Shown here one piece after another: positions 54,669 to 63,601 of a DNA stretch of 64,000 nucleotides. Positions within the stretch are counted from its first letter, which is position 1. Every line of letters begins with the position of its first letter. The translations under genes were made by a program, and so were the position numbers. Below the pieces are notes generated by a model, which saw only the letters and a program-made list of their open reading frames with translations, ran no database searches and was not told the origin of the DNA. Origin of the DNA: Cellulophaga sp. 20_2_10 (lineage in GTDB: Bacteria; Bacteroidota; Bacteroidia; Flavobacteriales; Flavobacteriaceae); NCBI RefSeq assembly GCF_023476645.1, contig NZ_JAMCOJ010000002.1:405561-469560 (forward strand). Direction: 5' to 3'.

Positions 54669-55559
54669 ATGAAATTTAAATTAGCTTACAACACTTTCTT
54701 TGTCGCTTTGTTTTTTACTTTCACCTTAAGTGCACAATACAACCAAACCAATGGTGATGGTATGGAAATAACTTCTTACAGACCGTTTGAAGAAGTTACC
54801 GATTATGCCAATTTTAGCGAATGTACAGCAACCACGGCAGGAGCACAAAACGTTTGTTTTACAGGTAAATTACAAGCGTTTTTTAATGAGAACTTAAAGA
54901 TGCCTAAAGATTCTATTTCTCAAAATTTTAATGGAAAAGTATATTTTAAATTCTTTACAGATACTAAAGGAGAGCTAGAATCTACGGAGATGTATAGTAG
55001 GCCAGAAACTAAATTTATTGAAGAAAAAATAGATCTGATTCTAAAAAAACTCCCTGCACTAAAAGTGGTTCAATTAAAAGATACGGCTGTTAGTACTGGT
55101 TATGTGTTGTATGCAAAATTTAATCCAGGAGAACGTATTCGTTTAAAGGTTATAGATATTAAAGTAAGTAAAGAAAATTTAAAAGAAGAAGAAGAAATAG
55201 CTGAAGATAATGTACCCTTTTTTATTGTAGAAGATGTACCCATATTTCCTGGATGTGAGGATATGGACAAAAGCAGCCAGAAATCTTGTTTTCAAAATAA
55301 ATTAGGCAAACACATTGTTAAAAATTTTAGATACCCAGAAGAAGCTGAGGAATTAGGAATGCGAGGTAGAGTAAACATAATGTTTGTTATTGATAAAGAT
55401 GGATCTGTAAAAAACATAAAAACCAGAGGACCACACCCTTTATTTGAATTGGAAGGGCGAAGAATTTTTGCAAAACTTCCTCGTATGACTCCTGGTAAAG
55501 TAAAGGGAAAACCCGTTAGAGTTCCTTTTAGTATACCTTTAACGTTTAAACTTAACTAA
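54669..55559 (+). CDS. Secreted TonB C-terminal-domain protein
   Basis: This 296-residue protein has a signal peptide (1-22, ending LSAQ). The C-terminal domain (about 200-296) matches the TonB C-terminal fold: FRYPEEAEELGMRGRVNIMFVIDKDGSVKNIKTRG, then RIFAKLPRMTPGKVKGKPVRVPFSIPLTFKL. The middle (about 60-155) looks like a weaker copy (GKVYFKFFTDTKGELESTEMYSR). Unlike true TonB it lacks an N-terminal transmembrane anchor and a proline-rich spacer. It is therefore probably a free periplasmic member of this common Bacteroidota group and not an energy transducer. Its two repeats contain Cys residues (ECTATTAGAQNVCF and CEDMDKSSQKSC) that could form disulfides. Its partner is unknown. Confidence 0.8.
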   Translation: MKFKLAYNTFFVALFFTFTLSAQYNQTNGDGMEITSYRPFEEVTDYANFSECTATTAGAQNVCFTGKLQAFFNENLKMPKDSISQNFNGKVYFKFFTDTKGELESTEMYSRPETKFIEEKIDLILKKLPALKVVQLKDTAVSTGYVLYAKFNPGERIRLKVIDIKVSKENLKEEEEIAEDNVPFFIVEDVPIFPGCEDMDKSSQKSCFQNKLGKHIVKNFRYPEEAEELGMRGRVNIMFVIDKDGSVKNIKTRGPHPLFELEGRRIFAKLPRMTPGKVKGKPVRVPFSIPLTFKLN

Positions 55560-55695
55560 TTACAAGAAACTTAATTTTAAAATTAGAGCAAGTAGTTTAG
55601 GCATATCTATTAGGGCATTCAAATACTTTGTTTTTAGTTAAATACACCATTAATTATTTAGATAAAAAACGTTACACAACATTAACTAGCAACAA

Positions 55696-56433
55696 ATGAA
55701 AATAGCACTGAACATACTTTTATTTCTTTTTTTAACTTCTTGTTCTAGTCAGGTATATTTAGAAGACGGAAATTTTAGTTTAGAAAAAATAAATCTTAGC
55801 TCATTTAACGCAAAAGAATTCTACTCTAAATCTTTGAAAGCTGAGTGGTCTGATTACCATAAAAAAAGAAAAAATGATGTTAGTCCTATCTATTTTTTTC
55901 AAACAGATAGAGATACAATTGATGGCGGAGGAAACTCTTTTAGAATAGATACGCCTTATGCAGTAACATACATGCAGAGTGCTAGAGCAGGAGGTAATAC
56001 TTGGGAGAAAGATTATTGTTTAGCTACATACAGTTCTTTAAAATTTGATGAGCTCAATGCTGTAACCGATTTAAGTAATAACACAATATTGGTTTGTGCG
56101 TATGCAGAGGAGGCTGAAAAAACAGAGATTAAAAATACAATTAAGGGGTTAAACAATAAATATGGTGCTTTTAAACTTTCAGAATCTTCTGCGGGTTTTA
56201 CTAGATCTAGTGTTCGGAAATGGGATGCCGGTGATGTTATAATTTCTATGGTGTCTGATGTTATAGTAGACTTTAAAAATGTAATATTAACAGAAGAAGA
56301 AAAGGAAGAGATAGCTAAAATAGAGTCTGAAAATTTGAGTTCTGTATATTTATTTTTTACAAAAAAAGAGTCCTATAACAAAATTAAAGAAATGAACACT
56401 AGAATTGGATTTCTGACTAGTTTTGAAGATTAA
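55696..56433 (+). CDS. Uncharacterised lipoprotein
   Basis: This 245-residue protein has a lipoprotein signal ending LFLTSC (Cys16). No family is recognised. The mature part is of mixed composition, with GGGNSFRIDTPYAVTYMQSARAGGNTW in the first half and a Lys/Glu-rich C-terminal half (ILTEEEKEEIAKIES). It is the second of several small export-signal genes between the AAA ATPase and the GH27 gene, each with its own spacer of 80-160 bp, so no tight operon is apparent. A cell-envelope role is all that can be inferred. Confidence 0.65.
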   Translation: MKIALNILLFLFLTSCSSQVYLEDGNFSLEKINLSSFNAKEFYSKSLKAEWSDYHKKRKNDVSPIYFFQTDRDTIDGGGNSFRIDTPYAVTYMQSARAGGNTWEKDYCLATYSSLKFDELNAVTDLSNNTILVCAYAEEAEKTEIKNTIKGLNNKYGAFKLSESSAGFTRSSVRKWDAGDVIISMVSDVIVDFKNVILTEEEKEEIAKIESENLSSVYLFFTKKESYNKIKEMNTRIGFLTSFED

Positions 56434-56513
56434 TGTCAGTTTCGAACTTTAGTGCTTAATCACGGAATAAATGATATATAAGAACGTTACCTCACCTTTG
56501 AAGAAACCATTTT

Positions 56514-57098
56514 ATGAGAAATTTTTTACTGATTTTACTTTTAGCAATAAGTTTTCAATCTTTTGGCCAAAAAAACTACCGCATTGAAAAGTGTATTTGG
56601 AGTATTACACCACCAGCGGCATATAGTGCTAGAGTAGATAATTTTGAAAAAATAGTAAAAGCTGGAGAAACATATATTAAAAAGCAAAAAAATGATGGTG
56701 TTACACTATCTACAGATGATACAGTCCTCTTTTCATTAGCAAAAACAGATGCTGTACAAATGAATATTGTTTTAGCGAGTTATAAAAATAATGAAAGTAT
56801 TGAGCAATACACGCTTAAGGGGTATGCAGAAATACTAGGAGAATATTTAAAAATTCACCCAAAAGATAATAACCCCAAAAATACCGTAAATGTACTAGTG
56901 CGTGAATTGGTTATTGATAAAATAAAATTCTACCTAATTAGAAAAACCACAAATTATACAGTAGAAAAATATTCCTATACGTCTGACTATTATGTTGCAG
57001 AAATTGAAGGTAAAGAGTTTTCTATAACTGCAATTTATGATAATGAATTTGATAAGCAAAAAATAGAAAAAGCAGTGCTAGAATCTACTTTTAAATAA
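56514..57098 (+). CDS. Uncharacterised secreted protein
   Basis: This 194-residue protein has a signal peptide (1-18, ending QSFGQ). The rest is a mixed alpha/beta domain of unknown family (YRIEKCIWSITPPAAYSARV near the start, SYTSDYYVAEIEGKEFSITAIYDNEFDKQKIE near the end). The closing LESTFK codons and stop (from CTAGAATCTAC, 57078-57099) recur as an exact 22-bp copy at 60368-60389, apparently a scar of a second copy. It probably acts in the periplasm. It has no link to glycan metabolism in sequence. Confidence 0.65.
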   Translation: MRNFLLILLLAISFQSFGQKNYRIEKCIWSITPPAAYSARVDNFEKIVKAGETYIKKQKNDGVTLSTDDTVLFSLAKTDAVQMNIVLASYKNNESIEQYTLKGYAEILGEYLKIHPKDNNPKNTVNVLVRELVIDKIKFYLIRKTTNYTVEKYSYTSDYYVAEIEGKEFSITAIYDNEFDKQKIEKAVLESTFK

Positions 57099-57180
57099 AG
57101 AACACCGTACCAACAAAATAAAGCACAAACTTTCTATTTTGAGCTTTGTGGTATTTATAAAAACAAGACAATATTTATTT

Positions 57181-58452
57181 ATGAAATCTCAGTTATTATT
57201 ATTTTGTATCTCAGTATTACTTATTTCTAGTCAGTGTACATCTCAAAAAAAAGAAGAGCCTTCTAAAACTTCAGAAACAGCTATACATACCAAGAATTAT
57301 AAAAATAAAAGCTGGCCACAATATATGGGGCCTGCTATGGACGGAAAGGTTAAAAGTAAATTTATACCAAAGAGAAAGCCAAAAGTTACGTGGGAATTTA
57401 AATATGAAGGAGGCAAACCAACACCACTCGTTGTAGATAATGGAACAACTTTTTTTGGTACAGAGTCAAAAGATATTTATGCAATTGACAGTATTGGTAA
57501 TTTAAAATGGAAAATTAAACTGGATAGTAAAATTAAGCATAGCCTATTAGTTTCTAATCATATTTTGGTTGCGGCTCCAGATTCAACATTTGTGTATGGT
57601 ATTAATGCTAAAAATGGTAAAGTGATTTGGAAACGAGACTTTTCATACGAATATAAAAGTTATATATCTGATAAGAAAGATATGTTTGGAAACGCAATTG
57701 TAACAGACACTGCAGCGTATACCATTAATAAAAAAAGAACAAATGAAACGGCACCTTTGCTTAGAGGAGATAACGTTTTTATTACGTTAGAAAAACATAT
57801 GGTGGCATTGGATATTAAAACAGGTGGTACACAGTATTTTTTTAATGCAAATATAGGAAGTGGTATCCCTCCTTTAATAACGGAGAATGTTATATACGTT
57901 AATGATGGCCACCGTAACTTATACGCACACAGTAAAAAAAACGGAGATTTAAAATGGAAGTCTAAATTATATGATTTAAACGAAGGAAAACCTTTTGTAT
58001 ATGAAGACACCTTATATGTTTCTAGTTATAGCCATTTAAATAAAATAGATAAAAAAACAGGAAAGCGGTTAGGCATAATGGCTTTTTCCGATTCTGAAAA
58101 AAAATATGACATTGTAGATAATGGTACACATTACCTAACAGCAGATGGTTACCATACCCATATGGGTGTAAATTATGGCTCTTATGTAAAAGCATTTAAC
58201 TTAAGTTCTGGTGAAAAAATATGGAGTTATAATGTAGAAGGTAAATATATAACCGAATTAATTATGGTAGGAGATTATTTATATTTTGGAGACTCTACTG
58301 GCACTGTATATATACTGGACAAAACTACCGGAGAAAAGTTTTTTAGTGGGTATCTTGAAGGTGCTATAACAGACCCATTATCTTATGCCAATGGGACCAT
58401 ATACGGAGCTTATGAAAAAAATAAGCACTTTGTAATTTTTGCTCTAAATTAA
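57181..58452 (+). CDS. PQQ-type beta-propeller lipoprotein (BamB-like)
   Basis: This 423-residue lipoprotein has a signal ending LISSQC (Cys19). I start at ATG 57181; the frame opens earlier at a non-ATG codon, but the preceding residues do not make a lipobox. The mature part has tandem PQQ-like repeats with the pattern YAIDSIGNLKWKIKL, YGINAKNGKVIWKRDF, YAHSKKNGDLKWKSKL, FNLSSGEKIWSYNV and YILDKTTGEKFFSG. Repeats of this kind act as protein-protein or ligand scaffolds. The fold is similar to the N-terminal part of the GH150-like proteins, but no C-terminal catalytic region is present. The role is unknown. Confidence 0.8.
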   Translation: MKSQLLLFCISVLLISSQCTSQKKEEPSKTSETAIHTKNYKNKSWPQYMGPAMDGKVKSKFIPKRKPKVTWEFKYEGGKPTPLVVDNGTTFFGTESKDIYAIDSIGNLKWKIKLDSKIKHSLLVSNHILVAAPDSTFVYGINAKNGKVIWKRDFSYEYKSYISDKKDMFGNAIVTDTAAYTINKKRTNETAPLLRGDNVFITLEKHMVALDIKTGGTQYFFNANIGSGIPPLITENVIYVNDGHRNLYAHSKKNGDLKWKSKLYDLNEGKPFVYEDTLYVSSYSHLNKIDKKTGKRLGIMAFSDSEKKYDIVDNGTHYLTADGYHTHMGVNYGSYVKAFNLSSGEKIWSYNVEGKYITELIMVGDYLYFGDSTGTVYILDKTTGEKFFSGYLEGAITDPLSYANGTIYGAYEKNKHFVIFALN

Positions 58453-58535
58453 ATAACAAGAAACTGAACGAATAAAAAACGCGTCACAGCACCTTATAAA
58501 TCACACGTAATACGAATCATTAATACGCATTAAAA

Positions 58536-59039
58536 ATGAACAAATTACTTATAATAATTTCAATATTATTTTTAAATATTGGAACTAAAGAACATAAAGG
58601 TTTAAACTCTAAAATAGAGATTAGCACTGAAGATATACATCTTGAGGGTGCTACAAACGTAAATAGGAATATTTTATACAAAGGAACTCTAAACGGAAAA
58701 ACTAAAATATCACTGTACTTAAATGAGCAAGAACATCCTTGCGGTGGAGAAATGACTTTATTAAACGCTATGTACAAGTATGATAATCAAAAAAAATGGT
58801 TGCTGCTTAATACAACTACAGACATTCAAAAAAAGAAATACTGTATGGTCGAGGATAATTTTACCGGAGCGTTATTTTTAGAAGAAGAAGGGGATTATTT
58901 AAGAGGCAATTGGGTAAGTCCTGATACAAAACAAAAATACGAAGTTGAGTTAAAAAAAGTTGATTTAAATAAAATAGAAAAGGATAAATTAGACGAAATT
59001 TTATTTGATGATTTATTATATAGCAAAAATGATTGCTAA
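58536..59039 (+). CDS. Uncharacterised small exported protein
   Basis: This 167-residue product has a short hydrophobic N-terminus (NKLLIIISILFLNIG) that may be a signal peptide. Cysteines occur in HPCGGEMTLLN, KKYCMVED and near the C-terminus. The middle reads as a beta domain (LYLNEQEHPCGGEMTLLNAM, GALFLEEEGDYLRGNWVSP), a pattern seen in small lipocalin-like proteins. No family is recognised with confidence. It stands alone between the propeller lipoprotein and the next lipoprotein gene. Confidence 0.6.
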   Translation: MNKLLIIISILFLNIGTKEHKGLNSKIEISTEDIHLEGATNVNRNILYKGTLNGKTKISLYLNEQEHPCGGEMTLLNAMYKYDNQKKWLLLNTTTDIQKKKYCMVEDNFTGALFLEEEGDYLRGNWVSPDTKQKYEVELKKVDLNKIEKDKLDEILFDDLLYSKNDC

Positions 59040-59207
59040 GTATTTTTTATAATTTTTGGTGGTCTAGTTTTAAAAGGATATAAAATATACTACCAACAAT
59101 ATAGGCTATACTTAATTAATATTTTCTTAGTTGTGTAAAACTTATGTAACTTTCTATTCAGTTTTTATTTGTTAATTTAGAGGCGTAACTATAAAATTAA
59201 ACCATTA

Positions 59208-60272
59208 ATGAAAAATATTTTTAGAGCTATTACCATAGCGGTATTCGTAATTGTTGCATCTTGCTCAGAAGACGATACAAAAGATCAGCAAGCCGTAAAC
59301 CAGGAAACTATTCCGTTAGCAGCAAATACGGTATCAGATAACGTTATAATTAAAGGAGCAACCAAAGAAGAAGGTATGCCGCCGGTACCTAATGAGGCAA
59401 TAACGTTAGGCATTGCAAATAGTGGTAAAGCAGCTTTTTTAAATGAAGGTTTTGAAATTAATTTAAAATCTAACGTAGATATAGTTGGTGCTTATTTACA
59501 ATTTAAAGATGAAAGTGGTACTGTATCTAGCAGTTATTATGATATTGACCTTACAGAGAACAGTTTGTCTGGTAAAGTAAGCACGATTAGTGCTAAAGGA
59601 GATGAATTTACTTTAGACGTTGGTTTTAACAGCGATGTTAAATCTGGTACTTTTTGTTATGTAGTTTGCGTTTATGATAGTCAAGGAAATATAAGTGCAC
59701 CTATACAAGTATGTACTACAGTAGAAAGCTGGGGAGGAAATTCAGATTTAGTGGGTACTTGGAATTATACTAAAAAAGAGGTTACCGAAGATGGTGAAAC
59801 AAAAATAGTTTTAGTAGGAGAGAATGGTTGTAATGAAAGGTCTATATCTTGTGAGGATGAAGAATTATTTTACGAGGATTGTACGCTTATAGAATATCAA
59901 AACTTCACTTTAAATGAAGATGGCACTTTTACCTATGAATATAAGAATGTGATTAACAATTTAGATTTTGGAGCCACATTTTCGGAATGCGAGCCTATTT
60001 TTAAAGAGGAATATGTATTTATTGAAAAGTTTAAGGGCTTTTGGGCATATCGCGAAGCAGAGTCAAGTTTAAGTTTGGTCTTTTATGAGCAAGTTCGCAT
60101 CACTGATGGTGAGGTAGAAAACAGAAGCTTTGAGAATGGTGAGGGCATTGTTCTTAGTGATACACCTATAGAGCTTAATGACAAAATACTTGTCCGTATC
60201 ATTAATAGAGATACCGATGAAGACGGTATCAATGATTATACTTTTAAAACTTTTTCAGAAAAAGCGAATTAA
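59208..60272 (+). CDS. Uncharacterised lipoprotein with lipocalin-like C-terminal half
   Basis: This 354-residue lipoprotein has a signal ending VIVASC (Cys19). Residues 20-165 are an Ala/Thr/Ser-rich extracellular region, probably an Ig-like domain (LNEGFEINLKSNVDIVGAYLQF). From about 180 the sequence has LVGTWNYTKKEVTEDGETKIVL, DGTFTYEYK and repeated beta strands, typical of lipocalin-like domains in Bacteroidota lipoproteins. Cysteines in NERSISCEDEELFYEDC probably form disulfides. It is exported to the cell surface or periplasm. The ligand is unknown, and there is no direct link to the PUL. Confidence 0.7.
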   Translation: MKNIFRAITIAVFVIVASCSEDDTKDQQAVNQETIPLAANTVSDNVIIKGATKEEGMPPVPNEAITLGIANSGKAAFLNEGFEINLKSNVDIVGAYLQFKDESGTVSSSYYDIDLTENSLSGKVSTISAKGDEFTLDVGFNSDVKSGTFCYVVCVYDSQGNISAPIQVCTTVESWGGNSDLVGTWNYTKKEVTEDGETKIVLVGENGCNERSISCEDEELFYEDCTLIEYQNFTLNEDGTFTYEYKNVINNLDFGATFSECEPIFKEEYVFIEKFKGFWAYREAESSLSLVFYEQVRITDGEVENRSFENGEGIVLSDTPIELNDKILVRIINRDTDEDGINDYTFKTFSEKAN

Positions 60273-60367
60273 AAACACAAACAATAGTATTAGTAATTTA
60301 ATTGGTGCATTTATGTTGTAGTTGTGAAGCTTATGGTAATGAGAACATATATGATTGTTTTATTTGA

Positions 60368-60389
60368 CTAGAATCTACTTTTAAATAAA
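60368..60389 (+). repeat. 22-bp copy of the 3' end of the 194-residue gene
   Basis: The sequence beginning CTAGAATCTACTTTTAAATA is identical for 22 bp to 57078-57099, where it encodes the last residues LESTFK and the stop. It lies in a non-coding spacer and is probably a scar of duplication or recombination. Confidence 0.6.
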
Positions 60390-60419
60390 AACGTAGAACT
60401 ACATTCCCTTAACTTAGTA

Positions 60420-60453
60420 ACGTGCTTATATTTTTATGTAAGCACGTTTTTTT
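60420..60453 (+). terminator. Terminator ahead of the GH27 gene
   Basis: ACGTGCTTA (60420-60428) and TAAGCACGT (60439-60447) pair perfectly around a 10-base loop, and a T run follows. It closes the accessory island before the PUL genes resume at 60564. Confidence 0.85.
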
Positions 60454-60563
60454 ATGCCGTATACCTTAAAAATGCACGTTAGAATACAAAAGTTTGACTA
60501 AGAGAAACATTCTAGTCCGTTGTTCTTTGTTATTTAGCAATACCAATTTTAAACAAACCACAA

Positions 60564-62168
60564 ATGCTAAACAACTTATACACTAAAACTCTTTGTTTAT
60601 TAGTATGCTGCATTCTTACCGTTTCTTGTAACTCTAAAGAAGAGCAAAAAACTTATAAACCAATAAATGTAGAGGGTAAATATATTTTAACACCCAAAGC
60701 AAGTGCTAGTCCAACTATAAACGGACCAGCAATATTTGGGGTACGTCCAGGATCCCAATTTCTATATAGTATTCCTGTAACCGGAAAAAGACCAATGGAG
60801 TTTGCTGTAAAAGGATTGCCTGAAGGTTTAAAACTAAATACAGAAACGGGTTTAATAAGTGGTGTTATAAAAGACCTACAAAAAAGAGATTATGCCTTAA
60901 CATTTGTGGCTAAAAACAAAAAGGGAGAACAAAAAAAGAACTTTACCATTGTAGTGGGTGAAACCATTTGTTTAACTCCGCCAATGGGCTGGAATAGTTG
61001 GAACTGCTGGGGGCCAAGTGTTACGCAACAAAATGTAATTGCATCTGCACAAGCAATGGTGAACAAAGGCCTAGCAAATTATGGATGGAGCTATATAAAC
61101 GTAGATGATGGTTGGCAATCTCACAGGGGTGGCAAACACCACGGTATTTTAGCAGATTCTACTAAGTTTCCAGATATGCAGGCAATGGCAACTAAAATTC
61201 ATAATATGGGATTAAAGGTTGGTATTTATTCGTCACCTTGGGTTACTACATATGCTGGGTATATTGGTGGTTCTAGTGATACCGAAAACGGATATTGGGA
61301 CCAGTCTATGAACGATAAAAAACTTAAAAAGAAACGAACATTTACCAGAGTTGCTGCACATACTTTTGATGAAAACGATGTGGCACAATGGACAGATTGG
61401 GGTATAGATTATTTAAAGTACGATTGGAACCCTAACGAGCCAGAAAGTACCATACGTATGGCAAATGCTTTAAAAAATAGTAATAGAGATATTGTATATT
61501 CACTAAGTAACACAGCTCCTATAGAAAATGCTGCATTGTTTGGAGAAATTGTAAATTGTTTTAGAACAGATGGCGATTTAAAAGATAGATGGGGCGGAAA
61601 AGGAAGTCATAAAAGTATAAGAGACGAGTGGGTGGCGCATAGAAACTGGCTAGAAAAAGGTTTCGCAGGTGCTCCTGGTCATTTTCCAGATCCAGATATG
61701 TTAGTTATTGGCGAGGTAAATACAAGAAGTAAAAATCCACAACCATCTCGCTTAACTGCAGATGAGCAATACTCGCACGTATCACTTTGGTCGTTATGGG
61801 CAGCACCCTTATTAATTGGTTGCCCTATAGAAACTATGGATGAATTTACGGTTAACTTAGTAACCAATTCAGAGGTATTGGCAATTCATCAAGATGAAGT
61901 AGCAGTTCCAGGAAAAACAGTTTTTTATGATGATACTATGGAGATTGTAGTTAAAGAATTATCAGATGGTAGCAAAGCAATTGGTCTTTTCAACCTAAAC
62001 AATAAAGAACAAATTATTACTGTAAATTGGGAGTTGTTAGGTATTTCTGGCCCTCAGTCTTTTAGAGATGTTTGGAGACAAAAAGATATTGGTGGGTTTA
62101 ATAATGAGTTTTCTGCCAGTGTACCTAGGCACGGCGTAATATTTGTAAAAGTTACTAGTATTAAATAA
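60564..62168 (+). CDS. GH27 alpha-galactosidase lipoprotein
   Basis: This 534-residue lipoprotein has a signal ending LTVSC (Cys22). A putative Ig-like domain (about 45-130, FAVKGLPEGLKLNTETGLISG) precedes the catalytic TIM barrel. The barrel opens with PPMGWNSWNCWG (near 140) and contains YINVDDGWQ, nucleophile Asp287 in YLKYDWN and probable acid/base Asp338 in RTDGDLKDRW. The barrel is followed by GAPGHFPDPDMLVIG and a C-terminal beta domain. This is classic GH27 and should release terminal alpha-galactose. Along with the GH110-like enzyme it gives the locus two alpha-galactosidases of different clans. It is the first gene of a plus-strand run with two sulfatase genes, 12 bp before the next. 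Confidence 0.93.
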   Translation: MLNNLYTKTLCLLVCCILTVSCNSKEEQKTYKPINVEGKYILTPKASASPTINGPAIFGVRPGSQFLYSIPVTGKRPMEFAVKGLPEGLKLNTETGLISGVIKDLQKRDYALTFVAKNKKGEQKKNFTIVVGETICLTPPMGWNSWNCWGPSVTQQNVIASAQAMVNKGLANYGWSYINVDDGWQSHRGGKHHGILADSTKFPDMQAMATKIHNMGLKVGIYSSPWVTTYAGYIGGSSDTENGYWDQSMNDKKLKKKRTFTRVAAHTFDENDVAQWTDWGIDYLKYDWNPNEPESTIRMANALKNSNRDIVYSLSNTAPIENAALFGEIVNCFRTDGDLKDRWGGKGSHKSIRDEWVAHRNWLEKGFAGAPGHFPDPDMLVIGEVNTRSKNPQPSRLTADEQYSHVSLWSLWAAPLLIGCPIETMDEFTVNLVTNSEVLAIHQDEVAVPGKTVFYDDTMEIVVKELSDGSKAIGLFNLNNKEQIITVNWELLGISGPQSFRDVWRQKDIGGFNNEFSASVPRHGVIFVKVTSIK

Positions 62169-62180
62169 CCTTTTGTTTGT

Positions 62181-63587
62181 ATGAGATTTATAACATTTAT
62201 ATGCTGTTTTTTACCTTTAGTTTTATTTTCACAAACGAATAAACCCAACGTTGTTTTTTTGTTGGTAGATGATGTTGGTTGGGGAGATTTTAGCTGTTAT
62301 GGTGCTACATTTAATGAAACGCCAAATATTGATAAGTTAAGTAAAGACGGAATGCTTTTTGTAAATGGATATGCAGCTAGTACTGTCTGTTCTCCGAGTA
62401 GAGCTGCAATTTTAGCAGGTAAATATCCTGCAAAGTTAAAATTAACAGACTGGATAGATGGTCATAATTATGCCTATGCTAAACTAACAGTACCAGATTG
62501 GACATTAAAATTAGATCACAAAGAAAAATTACTACCAGAGGTATTAAAAGACCAGGGCTACACAACGGCATTTTTTGGTAAATGGCATTTAATGCCTATT
62601 AACAGAAAAGATTTTGACGACCATTACCCAACCAATCACGGTTTTGATATAAATGTAGGTGGTAGAGAATGGGGACAACCAAAAGGTAGAGGTAAGTATT
62701 TTTCTCCTTTTGATATGCCTAATTTAGACAATGGTAAAAAGAACGATTTTTTAACCGATAAGTTAACCAACGCAGCAATAACATATTTAGACACGGTATC
62801 TAAAAAAGATCCTTTTCTACTATATTTTTCTTATTATACAATACACGGTCCGGTGATGGCACCAAAGACTATAATAGAAAAATATAAAAAAAAATCTAAA
62901 ACTTTTGTAAACACTAAAAACGAATATGTTAGCGCCACAAGAGCAGCAATGGTAGAACGGTTAGATGTTAGTGTTGGTAAAATACTAGACAAATTAGATG
63001 CGCTAGGTATTGCAGATAATACCATTATTATTTTAACAGGAGATAATGGTGGTAATTATGACGAAACCACAAACGGATTAAGAGGGTACAAGGGCTTTGC
63101 TTATGAAGGCGGAGTAAGAGAACCTCTAATAGTAAAGTGGCCCAATAATATAGCACCAGGCAGTAGATCTGCTGTGCCAGTTATGGGAATAGATTTTTAT
63201 CCTACAATTTTAGATATGGTAGGTATTGCAGATTATAATGCTAAAGAAATAGATGGCGAGTCTTTTTTACCGGTACTTACGGGAGAAAAGAATAAATTAA
63301 AACGTAAAAGTTTATTTTGGCATTATCCCCACTATCATAGAACAAAACCATATGGAGCTATTTTAGATGACAACTGGAAATTATTAGAGTTTTTTGAAGA
63401 TGGTAATTTAGAATTGTACAACTTGACTACAGACCCTAATGAAACAAGGAACCTAGCAAACATTAATGTGGCTAAGACACGTAAAATGAAAAAGAAACTA
63501 GTAAAATGGAGAGCATCTGTTGGGGCACAAATGATGACAGAAAATCCAAATTATGATGCTACAAAAGCAGACCTAAGAGTTAAATAA
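62181..63587 (+). CDS. S1-family sulfatase, arylsulfatase-like (fourth)
   Basis: This 468-residue protein has a cleavable signal (1-18, ending LFSQ) and no lipobox. Calcium ligands lie in FLLVDDVGWGDFSCYGAT. The formylglycine motif is CSPSR with Cys70, followed by AAILAGKYPAKLKLTDW. FFGKWHLM and TGDNGGN supply the remaining pocket residues, with LELYNLTTDPNETRNLANI near the end. It looks most like the S1_16-type arylsulfatases common in marine Bacteroidota and resembles the third sulfatase (33259). It follows the GH27 gene by 12 bp and is 14 bp ahead of another sulfatase, so the three are one operon. Confidence 0.93.
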   Translation: MRFITFICCFLPLVLFSQTNKPNVVFLLVDDVGWGDFSCYGATFNETPNIDKLSKDGMLFVNGYAASTVCSPSRAAILAGKYPAKLKLTDWIDGHNYAYAKLTVPDWTLKLDHKEKLLPEVLKDQGYTTAFFGKWHLMPINRKDFDDHYPTNHGFDINVGGREWGQPKGRGKYFSPFDMPNLDNGKKNDFLTDKLTNAAITYLDTVSKKDPFLLYFSYYTIHGPVMAPKTIIEKYKKKSKTFVNTKNEYVSATRAAMVERLDVSVGKILDKLDALGIADNTIIILTGDNGGNYDETTNGLRGYKGFAYEGGVREPLIVKWPNNIAPGSRSAVPVMGIDFYPTILDMVGIADYNAKEIDGESFLPVLTGEKNKLKRKSLFWHYPHYHRTKPYGAILDDNWKLLEFFEDGNLELYNLTTDPNETRNLANINVAKTRKMKKKLVKWRASVGAQMMTENPNYDATKADLRVK

Positions 63588-63601
63588 TTTAAGTTTTTAA
63601 A

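Noticed and set aside
54669-55559. True TonB energy transducer
   Set aside because: It has a cleavable signal peptide, not a membrane anchor, and lacks the proline-rich spacer.
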